Part shown: positions 51,554-60,195 of the stretch, one piece after another
How positions within the stretch are numbered: the first letter of the stretch is position 1
How the letters are laid out: every line of letters starts with the position of its first letter
Source of the DNA: Candidatus Obscuribacter sp.
GTDB lineage: Bacteria; Cyanobacteriota; Vampirovibrionia; Obscuribacterales; Obscuribacteraceae
Reading direction: 5' to 3'
DNA: 60,479 nt
Assembly: GCA_021772135.1 (NCBI GenBank)
Contig: JADYXQ010000003.1
Span: 1 to 60,479, forward strand
The notes under the pieces: model-generated
What the model saw: the letters and a program-made list of their open reading frames with translations, nothing else
Told to the model about the DNA's origin: nothing
The model's database searches: none
Translations under genes and position numbers: made by a program

Positions 51554-53053
51554 ATGAGCAAAGATTGGGAAAAGTTTTTTGAACAGGGCAATGACGCTTT
51601 CGAAAAGGGCAACCTTCAGCAGGCCGAGTCTTATTTTAAAGCCGCGCTAGCCGATGCTGAAAAGCAAGGCGACGAACTTGGCACTGCCAATTGTTCTGAG
51701 CGTTTAGGCGAACTGTTATTCGAACTGGAGCGCTACGAGGAGGCCGAGCCTCACTTCAAGAAGACTCTGGCGGTGCGCGATAAATTGCTCAAACCGCATG
51801 ACGACCTGGTTGTGGCCGCCCTCAATAATCTTTCCGCTCTGTATTTCTTCCAGGGCAATCATGAAAAAGCAGAGAGTCCTTGCAAAAGGCTGACTGAAAT
51901 TTACGAGCAGGCACTTGGTGCTGATAATCCGGAAGTGGCCACATCAGTTAATAATCTGGCTTTGATTTATGCCGCCCAGGGCAAAAATCGTCTGGCGGAA
52001 GAGCTATTCAAACGCGCCCTTGATGTCAAAGAAAAAGCCTTAGGCCGCAGTCACCCCGAAGTGGGAGACATCTTGCACAACCTGGCCAATGTCTACTGGT
52101 CGCAAGACCGTTTTGTCGAAGCAGAGCCACTTTTAACAGAGGCCGTGACTATACTTTCAGACACTATTGGTGACGACCACTCCGATTTGATGCCGGTTCT
52201 GGTGAATCTGGCAGCTGTTTGCCAGGCCAATGGGCACCACAAAGCAGCCAGCGGCCATCTGGAAAAACTCCTGGGTGTCAACGAAATTGCCCTGGGGCCC
52301 AATCATCCTGAAGTGGTGGCATGCATCACCAATTTGGCCGGCTCGCATCTATTCGAAGGACGCTTCGCTGACGCCGAGCGGCTCTACAAGCGCGCCCTAT
52401 CCATTCGCGAACGTGCCCTGGGTCGCCACAGTGCTGAAGTAGCTGAAATTCTTGCCAGCATCGCCTTTGTGCACCAATCAGACAATAAATATTTGCTAGC
52501 CGAAAATCTATATAAAGAAGCTCTGAGTATTACGGAAGCCGCCCGCAGTACCGAAAGTCCAGAGGTCGAAGCGCGACTTTGGGATCTCGCTTGTCTTTAT
52601 CACAATCACAATCGCTATCAAAAAGCTGAGCCTTACTGGAAGAAGCTCATGGAACTGCGCGAGCGCAAACTTGGCATGGTGCATCCTGACACTCAAGCCT
52701 GCATTGATAGTTTGATCATTTGTTATTTGCAGCAAACTAAATATAAAGAAGCCGAAGCATTGCTCAAACAATTGACCGAGCTGAGAGAAATGAATCTCGG
52801 CCTCGATCATCCGGACGTGGCCGCCTGTCTCCATTACTTAGCGGAGATTATGCGCTTCGACGGACGATATGATCTGGCTGAGAAAAATTACAAACGCGCC
52901 CTCGACATTCGCACAAAATGTCTCGGTCCGAACCATCCTGATGTGGCGCGCTCACTGGACGGCTATGCTGATTTACTTTCGGCCACTTATCGCGAAGCCG
53001 AAGCTGAGCATATGAGAGTCTGTGCCCAGGCTATTCTCAAAGCCGGCGCTTAA
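51554..53053 (+). CDS. Kinesin-light-chain-like TPR protein
   Basis: 499 residues, cytosolic. About ten 42-residue TPRs of the kinesin-light-chain type (TPR_10/12), with recurring VAxxLNNLAxxYxxQGKxxxAExLxKRALxIxEKALGxxHPEVA. The repeats run end to end from about residue 10 with no catalytic domain. Such arrays act as scaffolds. It is 34 bp upstream of the RND adaptor gene, so cotranscription is possible. Confidence 0.9.
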   Translation: MSKDWEKFFEQGNDAFEKGNLQQAESYFKAALADAEKQGDELGTANCSERLGELLFELERYEEAEPHFKKTLAVRDKLLKPHDDLVVAALNNLSALYFFQGNHEKAESPCKRLTEIYEQALGADNPEVATSVNNLALIYAAQGKNRLAEELFKRALDVKEKALGRSHPEVGDILHNLANVYWSQDRFVEAEPLLTEAVTILSDTIGDDHSDLMPVLVNLAAVCQANGHHKAASGHLEKLLGVNEIALGPNHPEVVACITNLAGSHLFEGRFADAERLYKRALSIRERALGRHSAEVAEILASIAFVHQSDNKYLLAENLYKEALSITEAARSTESPEVEARLWDLACLYHNHNRYQKAEPYWKKLMELRERKLGMVHPDTQACIDSLIICYLQQTKYKEAEALLKQLTELREMNLGLDHPDVAACLHYLAEIMRFDGRYDLAEKNYKRALDIRTKCLGPNHPDVARSLDGYADLLSATYREAEAEHMRVCAQAILKAGA

Positions 53054-53087
53054 CTTGCTTCAAGCATTATTGAAGGTATAAATTTGA

Positions 53088-54368
53088 ATGTTAGCCCAAA
53101 TCAAATATGCGGCTAGCTTATTAGTCATTACCTTCTTAGTGAGTGGCTGCAGCGGTTCCAGCAATACCACCAACAGTGCCAGCACTACTAATAGCACAAG
53201 CACCGCTACCAGTAGTGTCGTCACCAGCCGCGGTCAGGTTGGTAAAACTGATAGCCAAGATTTCATTGCCCTCAGCTCTGAAGCCGTTGCCAATGCTGAA
53301 ATTAGAAGTCAGACTCTCAAACAAATGAGTTATGCCAGCGATATAAAAACCACAGGCGAACTTAAGGCTGATGAAAATCATGTTTTTCACATCAACTCTA
53401 TGGTTGGCGGTCGGGTCACTGAAGACAGAGTCAATTTAGGCGATCTGATTCACCAGGGTCAAACAATGGCTGTGGTGCAAAATCTGGAAGTGACGAAATT
53501 AATCGGCGACTATATTCACCAGAAGCACTCTAATGAAATTACAGCCAGCCAGCTAAACTCACGTCTGGACTTAGCCAATAAGAACCTCGAGCGGCTGACC
53601 AAGTTGGCCGACGAAGGTATCGCTCCACAAAAAGATGTTCTAACTGCGCGCAATGCCGTGGACCAACTCAATATCGAACTCAAAGGCGTCAAAGAACATG
53701 ATATTCATTTGAGTTCAGAAACAGAAGCGATGCTCTCGGCTTACGGCAAACACCTGCGCAATTATGACAGTCACAAAATCGACAGCGACAGCCCCCTTAC
53801 CGCTCCCAGAGCTGGTTTAGTAATCAAAAAGACCATCACTCTAGGCGACGTGGTTAACACTACTGAGCCACTGTATGTAGTGGCCGACCTTTCCGACATA
53901 TGGCTTGATCTTACAATTTACGATAAGGATCTCGCTCAAATAAAAATTGGCCAGAGCGTCACATTCGTCAGCGACAGTCTGCCTGGTCACAAGTTTGAAG
54001 GAAAAATCAGCTACATTCAGCCCCTGGCTGGAGACACACGTACCTTTTTAGCACGGGCGGTGCTTCCTAATCGCAGCTTACTGTTAAAACCAGGTATGTT
54101 CGGCAATGCTGCCATTCACACCAATCGTCAAGAAATTTTGCCTTACGTTGCCGACAATGCCATTCAACGTTATGGCAAAGACGTTTTTGTTTTTGCTGAT
54201 CTGGGCGGCGGCAAATATCAGAAATGTTCCATCGAATTAGGCGAGCGTCTGCTGGATGGCCACCTGGTTAAATCAGGCATTCGCAGCGGCACGTCAGTAG
54301 TCAACAATGGCAGCCTCACTCTTAAAGCCGAGTTTTTACGCAGAATCAACGGCGCTTCTGACGACTAA
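53088..54368 (+). CDS. czcB: RND efflux periplasmic adaptor (CzcB/CusB type), lipoprotein
   Basis: 426 residues. Signal peptide with lipobox VSGC (Cys21) and a Ser/Thr-rich linker. A membrane-fusion protein follows: barrel-sandwich halves (GRVTEDRVNLGDLIHQGQTM; APRAGLVIKKTITLGDVV), a helical hairpin between, beta-barrel (IWLDLTIYDKDLAQIKIGQ) and membrane-proximal domain (PGMFGNAAI). It couples the CzcA-type pump 9 bp downstream to an outer-membrane channel. No N-terminal metal-binding extension is apparent. Confidence 0.9.
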   Translation: MLAQIKYAASLLVITFLVSGCSGSSNTTNSASTTNSTSTATSSVVTSRGQVGKTDSQDFIALSSEAVANAEIRSQTLKQMSYASDIKTTGELKADENHVFHINSMVGGRVTEDRVNLGDLIHQGQTMAVVQNLEVTKLIGDYIHQKHSNEITASQLNSRLDLANKNLERLTKLADEGIAPQKDVLTARNAVDQLNIELKGVKEHDIHLSSETEAMLSAYGKHLRNYDSHKIDSDSPLTAPRAGLVIKKTITLGDVVNTTEPLYVVADLSDIWLDLTIYDKDLAQIKIGQSVTFVSDSLPGHKFEGKISYIQPLAGDTRTFLARAVLPNRSLLLKPGMFGNAAIHTNRQEILPYVADNAIQRYGKDVFVFADLGGGKYQKCSIELGERLLDGHLVKSGIRSGTSVVNNGSLTLKAEFLRRINGASDD

Positions 54369-54377
54369 CAAGAGGTA

Positions 54378-57300
54378 GTGTTGGAAAATTTTCTGGCAGC
54401 TTTAATCAAGCAACGGCTCCTGGTATTGTCATTTTTTCTGGCGGTAACCGTGGCCGGTGTAGTCTGCTTACTGAATTTGCCCATAGATGCCTTCCCTGAT
54501 TTAGCCAACAATCAAGTGCAAATCCTCACTGAATCACCAGGGCTGGGACCGGTAGAAGTGGAAGAGCTGATCACCATTCCCTTGGAATCTGTGATGAGCG
54601 GTTTGCCCAATGTGGACGAAACACGTTCTATTTCAAAGTATGGCCTTTCTGTTGTCTCTGTTATTTTCAAAGACAAAGTCGATACTTATTTTGCCAGACA
54701 ACTTGTCTTAGAAAGATTGCAAAGCGCCCGAGGTCGCCTACCCTCTAACGTTAATCCGCAGTTGGGGCCGATTTCAACTGCCATGGGTGAAATTTATCAA
54801 TACGTCCTCAGGGGTCGCGGTTACTCAGCCACTGAAATCAAAACCATCCAAGACTGGGATATCAAATATCAATTGCGCACCGTCCCTGGTGTAGCAGAGG
54901 TCAATACCTGGGGCGGCTTGACGGATGAATATGAAGTCGAAGTAAAGCCTACAACCTTGCAGCAATACGGCCTGACCATGAAAGACGTCTTTGCCGCTAT
55001 CGACAAAAATAACGACAATTTCGGCGCCGGACTGATCAATCATGAAAACGAACAGTTTATTGTACGGGGCATGGGGCGCGCCAACTCACTAGCAGACATT
55101 GAAAATATAATTGTGCGCACCGTGGACGGTGTGCCTATCATCATCAAAAATATCGGCAAAGTTTATCACGGCAGCGCTCTGCGTCAAGGTGCTGCTAGCC
55201 GCAACGGCCAGGGCGAAGTAGTGCTGGGTATGGTGATGATGCTCAAAGGCGAGAACAGCAAAGCCGTGATTGAGCGGGTCACCGAAAAACTAAAAGAGAT
55301 AAGCAAGACATTGCCTGAGGGAGTGACACTGGAACCTTTCTACGATCAGTCTGGACTGGTTGGTCAAACCATAGAAACGGTGAAAGACAATTTGCTCAAA
55401 GGCGGTGCCTTAGTACTAATAGTGCTTTTACTGACAGTAGACAGTTTACCGGCGGCCCTGATTTGTGCGTCTGCCATTCCACTCTCAATGATGTTTTCTT
55501 TTATCGGTATGCGTATGCTGGGCGTAACAGCCAACATCATGAGCCTGGGGGCAATTGATTTCGGCATGATTGTCGACGGCGCTATTGTTATGGTGGAAAA
55601 CTCGCTCAGACATTTGAGCGAGGCACAAGAACAAGCAGAGCTGACGCCGGGTTTGGCGCAGCTTTCGGCGGCGGCCATCATCGAAGCTTCCGCCCGAGAA
55701 GTATTTCGCCCAATCTTATTCGGCGTAGCCATCATTACCGTTGTTTACATGCCCATCTTAGGCCTCGAAGGCATGGAGTATAAGCTCTTCTCGCCCATGG
55801 TCGTCACAGTCTCTTCGGCGCTCTTAGGCTCGCTTTTTGTGTCGCTTTTGCTGGTGCCGGTTCTGACCATTTTAATTATCAAAAAAGCGCCCAAGCATCG
55901 CGAAAACATTCTCATGAAGTGGCTCTATAAACCATACCTGGCCACTTTCACGCTGGCCATGCGTCACAAAATTCTCACACTAGCGGGAGCTACGGCCGTT
56001 TTTCTGGCAGCACTTTCACTTGTGCCTTTCCTCGGTACCGAATTTGTACCGCGCCTTGATGAAGGTGATTTGCTGGTGGAAGTAAAAAATATTCCCAGCA
56101 TCTCTTTGCCTTATGCTCTAAAAATCTCTTCTGAAGTTGAGACCCTGATTAAATCGGTACCCGAAGTTAAAACCGTAGTCTCGCGCACCGGTCGGCCTGA
56201 CCTGGCTACAGACCCAATGGGGGTGTACGGTACCGACTGCTTTGTCATGCTCAAAGAGCGCAGCAAGTGGCGGCCGGGGTTAACCAAAGACGCGCTCACA
56301 CAAGAAATACGCGAGTTGCTCAGTAAAAATATAGCCGGCGCCCAGTTTAACTTTACCCAGCCTATTGCCATGCGTGTGGACGAGCTGGTCTCAGGAGTGC
56401 GCGCCGATGTTGCCGTCAAAATTTTCGGTGAGAACATGGACGATTTGCAATTAAAAGCCAAAGAAGTAGAAAAGATCATTGCCACCATCCCTGGTGCAGC
56501 AGATTTACAAGTAGAAAAATTGCAGGGCGGCGAGCAACTTCTGATTATTCCTGACCGAGTGCGCATGGCTCGTTATGGGGTTAATATCGAAGATATCAAA
56601 ACTATTGCTGAGACTGCCGTTATGGGCACGACTGTTTCACAAATTCTCGATGGCCGAAAGAGGTTTGACTTAAAAGTACGGTTGCCGTTGGGCATCAATA
56701 TGGAGCCGGAATCTGTAGGCGATCTCTTAGTTGAGACACAATCGGGTAAACGCTTGCCTCTCTCTCAAGTAGCCCAGGTAAAGCTCGAATCAGGGCTGGA
56801 GCTCGTTAATCGCGAACAAGGCGAAAGAAGAATTGTGGTGCAATGTAATGTGCGCGGGCGAGATATCGGCAGTTTTGTCAAAGAGTGCCAGGCCAAAATT
56901 AATCAGGCGGTGAAGCTCAGCGCAGGCTCACACATGGTCTGGGGCGGTCAGTTTGAAAATCAAGAGCGGGCCATGCGCAAATTAGCCATTCTCGTGCCTT
57001 TATCTATTGCCATTATCTTTTTGCTCTTAACTCTCACATTCGGCAATATCAAACATGCTTTGCTGGTCTTGCTCAATGTGCCTTTTGCCTTGATTGGCGG
57101 AGTAGTGGCTCTCTATCTGCGTCATTTATATCTTTCCGTTCCGGCAGCCATTGGCTTCATCGCTTTGTTCGGCGTGGCCGTGCTGAACGGCGTAGTTTTA
57201 CTCAGCCATATCAATAGATTGGTGGCGGCGGGCGTGGACGTCGATGAAGCTGTACGCCAAGGGGTGAAAGCGCGTTTCCGCCCTGTGATCATGACCGCCC

Positions 57301-57491
57301 TCGTAGCGGCTCTAGGATTCTTACCCATGGCCTTATCTAACGGCTCCGGTGCCGAAGTGCAGCGGCCTCTGGCAACGGTTGTAATAGGCGGGCTGGTCAG
57401 CTCGACATTGCTCACATTATTGGTACTTCCAGTGCTCTATTGCTTAGTCAGCGGCAGAACCAAACTGCCCAAACAAATAGTCGAGCCCTGA
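54378..57491 (+). CDS. czcA: Heavy-metal efflux RND pump, CzcA family
   Basis: 1037 residues from GTG 54378 (AGAGG just upstream; TTG 54381 is also possible). Twelve-helix RND layout with two large periplasmic loops. The TM4 motif AIDFGMIVDGAIVMVEN is the divalent-cation (HME-RND, Zn/Co/Ni) type, not the CusA form. VPRLDEGDLLVE and GVYGTDCFVMLK follow in loop 2. With the adaptor it expels metal by proton antiport. No outer-membrane factor (CzcC/TolC) is encoded nearby, so one must be supplied from elsewhere. Confidence 0.93.
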   Translation: MLENFLAALIKQRLLVLSFFLAVTVAGVVCLLNLPIDAFPDLANNQVQILTESPGLGPVEVEELITIPLESVMSGLPNVDETRSISKYGLSVVSVIFKDKVDTYFARQLVLERLQSARGRLPSNVNPQLGPISTAMGEIYQYVLRGRGYSATEIKTIQDWDIKYQLRTVPGVAEVNTWGGLTDEYEVEVKPTTLQQYGLTMKDVFAAIDKNNDNFGAGLINHENEQFIVRGMGRANSLADIENIIVRTVDGVPIIIKNIGKVYHGSALRQGAASRNGQGEVVLGMVMMLKGENSKAVIERVTEKLKEISKTLPEGVTLEPFYDQSGLVGQTIETVKDNLLKGGALVLIVLLLTVDSLPAALICASAIPLSMMFSFIGMRMLGVTANIMSLGAIDFGMIVDGAIVMVENSLRHLSEAQEQAELTPGLAQLSAAAIIEASAREVFRPILFGVAIITVVYMPILGLEGMEYKLFSPMVVTVSSALLGSLFVSLLLVPVLTILIIKKAPKHRENILMKWLYKPYLATFTLAMRHKILTLAGATAVFLAALSLVPFLGTEFVPRLDEGDLLVEVKNIPSISLPYALKISSEVETLIKSVPEVKTVVSRTGRPDLATDPMGVYGTDCFVMLKERSKWRPGLTKDALTQEIRELLSKNIAGAQFNFTQPIAMRVDELVSGVRADVAVKIFGENMDDLQLKAKEVEKIIATIPGAADLQVEKLQGGEQLLIIPDRVRMARYGVNIEDIKTIAETAVMGTTVSQILDGRKRFDLKVRLPLGINMEPESVGDLLVETQSGKRLPLSQVAQVKLESGLELVNREQGERRIVVQCNVRGRDIGSFVKECQAKINQAVKLSAGSHMVWGGQFENQERAMRKLAILVPLSIAIIFLLLTLTFGNIKHALLVLLNVPFALIGGVVALYLRHLYLSVPAAIGFIALFGVAVLNGVVLLSHINRLVAAGVDVDEAVRQGVKARFRPVIMTALVAALGFLPMALSNGSGAEVQRPLATVVIGGLVSSTLLTLLVLPVLYCLVSGRTKLPKQIVEP

Positions 57492-57535
57492 GTACAGGGC
57501 CCGACCATTTGCGCAATCGGCGGTTGGAAATTTAT

Positions 57536-57976
57536 TTATTTCATTAAGAGCTTGAGATTACGCATCTTGCCGTGAGTGCCTTCTTGTGCAGAAATCAGGC
57601 TGGAAGCCAGTTCTTTCACTTGAGGCTCTGAATCTTCGAGCAATTTTTTATAATCGCGCAAGCCTTTGTCTTCGCCTTCTTCTAACATGGCAATAGCAGA
57701 TTTATCGCCAAAAGCGGTAGCGCCGCCTTCCATTAACTTGGCGAATGAGCCCCATGCTCCAGAATTCTCAGCGGGTCTGCCGCCAAGTTCCACAATTCTT
57801 TCAACAATGCTGTCCACTCGCTTCGAGTGGCACATGTGACATTCTTTAAGAACATCTTTTGCGCGCATGTCTTCGACCTTTTCTAAAGCTTGTCTGTAAG
57901 TCTCTAGAGCGCTCAGTTCACCTTTAAGCAAACCGTTCATTTGCTCCACCGTGCTGGCGGTGACATTAGTGGCCAT
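57536..57976 (-). CDS. Ferritin-like four-helix protein (DUF2383/PA2169 type)
   Basis: 146 residues from ATG 57976 (AAGGAG at 7 nt); the frame extends to 58111 without signals. Two helical pairs: VEQMNGLLKGELSALETYRQ with metal-type Glu, MCHSKRVDSIVERIVELGG, then MLEEGEDKGLRDYKKLLED and SAQEGTHGKMRNL. The ExxH spacing matches DUF2383 proteins, whose role is uncertain but linked with stress. A TGAAACG-family palindrome lies 66 bp upstream. Confidence 0.85.
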   Translation of the reverse strand: MATNVTASTVEQMNGLLKGELSALETYRQALEKVEDMRAKDVLKECHMCHSKRVDSIVERIVELGGRPAENSGAWGSFAKLMEGGATAFGDKSAIAMLEEGEDKGLRDYKKLLEDSEPQVKELASSLISAQEGTHGKMRNLKLLMK

Positions 57977-58041
57977 AAAATTTCTCCTTAAGTGTGCGAA
58001 CCGGGAGACGGCGGGCATGAAGTTTAGTTCCGTATTGGAAA

Positions 58042-58059
58042 TGAAACGATAACGTTTGA
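58042..58059 (-). promoter_or_regulatory. TGAAACG-family palindrome (copy D) upstream of the ferritin-like gene
   Basis: TGAAACG (58042-58048), ATAA, CGTTTGA (58053-58059): same half-sites as at 24109 and 48755. It lies 66 bp upstream of the ferritin-like start and 126 bp from the divergent gene at 58185, so it could be an operator for either. Confidence 0.5.
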
Positions 58060-58184
58060 TTCTAGAAGGCGCAGGGGGGCGCATGAGCGCAAAAACTATC
58101 CTTAACCCCATTTTTTCGCTTAACAGCCGATGTTAAGGTCAAACAATCGCATTTGACGCGCCATTACTAAAGCATGAGGGATTC

Positions 58185-59459
58185 ATGGATAGATACCCCG
58201 TGGTGATTTTAGACCGGCCGATTCGCATCTTCGACTTTAAACCTCTGCCTTTGCTGTGTTTGATTGTAGCCAGCCTGTTAGCGCTCAAGCTTTCACTGCT
58301 GATTAATCCGTCGTACCGATTCGGCAATATCCCTTGCAGCATTTTTGTCTTTGTCGCTTTCTTTTCGCTCATTGCCGGTAACGTCAAAGCCCTTGAACTT
58401 AAACCTTTGAAGTGGTGGATGAAACGCATCCATCACTTCAAAGGCCCACTGCCTGTATATCTGCCTGATTTTACCGCTGAAGAAAAATTCGACAAGCAGA
58501 CTTTGTCTTTAGCGCTGGAAGAAAAAAATACTATTTGCTCATGCCTTAAAATCGACAATGATGATCTGGAAAAACTAGATTCTCTGCAAAGGCTGAAGCT
58601 GGCTGACTTGCTTATCGATTTTGCCAATGACCACTTTGCCCCGGTGCAGATTTACTCGCCGCCGCAGTGGATGCAGCAAACTGAAAATCGAGATTTTTAC
58701 ATCATTACCAAAGATTCGACACCGGCTGATTGCCTGGTTGTTAAACCCAATCAGAGCAAGAAGCAATCTAAATCATTGCGCTTAGCTCATCGCATGACCA
58801 AACTCGGGCTGCAAACGGCCGAGGTCGGCAAAGCCGACTTGCGTCGACTGCTCTATGGTCAATTGAGCCCATCTTCCTGGAGCGTCGGAATCGTCAACGA
58901 TGCCATCACCACTGGTGACGACCTTTTATCCCTATGCGAATCCGGCTTCGAACACAAGCTTAATTACATTTTGATAGACGGCAAATTTGTCTCGACACTG
59001 CATCTGTCTAATTTGCCCTTGGAAGTCAATTTCGGTTTGTTCAATAAAATATTTGATGCTGACTGCGATCTGGCATTTTCAATCTATCTATCCAGTTGCA
59101 ATTCGCCTGCTCTTAAGCAGCGAGCGCGCATAAATTTGCGCCTCGGTACAACCATTAAAAACTATGGGCCGATCACCCCACCGGAACATCTAGCCAAAAT
59201 TCAAGCATTTTGTCAGACGGAGATGGCCGCCACAAAAATTGGCGTATACGTCACAGTCTACGCCGACAATCTGCCGGCAATGGAGAATAGTATTCTTGCC
59301 GTACAGCGGGCGGTACACCGTATGGGCGGAGCCGTGAGCGGTTGTTACGCCGACGAGCTCGATGCCATGATTGCCGCTCTGCCTATCGGCGAAGACCTGA
59401 TCAAGTCTAACCACGCCATTACCTCGCAGGCGGCCGCACATTTCATCCCCTTCCTCTAA
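58185..59459 (+). CDS. Isolated VirB4/TraC N-terminal domain protein with two membrane helices
   Basis: 424 residues; GAGGG before ATG 58185. Two transmembrane helices (about 23-40 and 50-66) in a PrgI/VirB3-like region, then WWMKRIHHF and a soluble domain. Residues 265-325 (YILIDGKFVSTLHLSNLPLEV ... SIYLSS, in parts) and 345-424 (GVYVTVYADNLPAMENSIL ... ALPIGEDLIKSNHAITSQAA, in parts) match the N-terminal domain of VirB4/TraC ATPases. It stops at HFIPFL, where the ATPase domain would begin. No Walker A exists here or downstream, and no other T4SS gene is in the window. Confidence 0.65.
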   Translation: MDRYPVVILDRPIRIFDFKPLPLLCLIVASLLALKLSLLINPSYRFGNIPCSIFVFVAFFSLIAGNVKALELKPLKWWMKRIHHFKGPLPVYLPDFTAEEKFDKQTLSLALEEKNTICSCLKIDNDDLEKLDSLQRLKLADLLIDFANDHFAPVQIYSPPQWMQQTENRDFYIITKDSTPADCLVVKPNQSKKQSKSLRLAHRMTKLGLQTAEVGKADLRRLLYGQLSPSSWSVGIVNDAITTGDDLLSLCESGFEHKLNYILIDGKFVSTLHLSNLPLEVNFGLFNKIFDADCDLAFSIYLSSCNSPALKQRARINLRLGTTIKNYGPITPPEHLAKIQAFCQTEMAATKIGVYVTVYADNLPAMENSILAVQRAVHRMGGAVSGCYADELDAMIAALPIGEDLIKSNHAITSQAAAHFIPFL

Positions 59460-59535
59460 AACGGTTTCACAGTTGTTTCACATTTGTGCAGCAAAGTAAG
59501 TGCACGACCCACCAAGCGAACCCGAGGTAATGCAC

Positions 59536-60102
59536 ATGTCCGATTTTATCGAACGAGAAGCAAGAGTAGTAGCCCGCGAGCTAGACAACGGCAATCCTCA
59601 AAACACCGCCAATCTGTTGCGCGAAGACTGCAGAGATATGACCCCCAGCCAATTCACCAAATTAGTCGTTCAAGCATCGCGCATGGAAAATAATGGCGGC
59701 CTGGCCGACCTGCAAATTCAACGAGACGGCGATGTCGTCGTCCACGGACGCGACGGTAGACGTTACAACGCCGGCCGAATTCCGGCTGAAGACGCCTGCC
59801 GCATAAACCCGCCACCACCAGTAGTGATAATTGAAAGACCGCGGTATGAGCCCCCACACTGCCAACCAGACGTAATCATCATCGATCGTGACCGCGATCG
59901 TCATGACTCACACCCCCCAAGAGGAGTCTATGACCGCCCTGTGCAAAGACAAAACAACAGCGGCCTTGAGATGGTAATCGGTGGCGGCCTATTAGGTGCC
60001 GGCGTAGCCAAGAGAGGTAAAGAAGTGCAAGGTGCAGCGGCCGGAGCCGGAGGAGCACTGCTTCTCAAAGGTATTCTCGACGCCACGCAAGAGAGGCGCT
60101 AA
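59536..60102 (+). CDS. Glycine-zipper protein of unknown function
   Basis: 188 residues from ATG 59536 (GAGG at 8 nt). An N-terminal helical region (1-60), then a Pro/His/Asp/Arg-rich linker (PPPPVVIIERPRYEPPHCQP), and a C-terminal glycine zipper (GLEMVIGGGLLGAGVAKRGK and GAAAGAGGALLLKG). The latter could insert in or lie on membranes. No signal peptide. A strong bidirectional hairpin follows. No family recognised. Confidence 0.7.
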   Translation: MSDFIEREARVVARELDNGNPQNTANLLREDCRDMTPSQFTKLVVQASRMENNGGLADLQIQRDGDVVVHGRDGRRYNAGRIPAEDACRINPPPPVVIIERPRYEPPHCQPDVIIIDRDRDRHDSHPPRGVYDRPVQRQNNSGLEMVIGGGLLGAGVAKRGKEVQGAAAGAGGALLLKGILDATQERR

Positions 60103-60129
60103 GTTCTAAGTTTGATTCGCTGGTGACGT

Positions 60130-60167
60130 AAGAAGAAGCGAGCATCTGCAAATGCTCGCTTCTTCTT
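60130..60167. terminator. Bidirectional terminator hairpin
   Basis: AAGAAGAAGCGAGCAT (60130-60145) pairs over 16 bp with ATGCTCGCTTCTTCTT (60152-60167) around a 6-nt loop. It lies between the converging 59536 gene and the rhodanese gene. Confidence 0.85.
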
Positions 60168-60195
60168 GTCTTGCTTTAAATTGAATTGAAACTAA

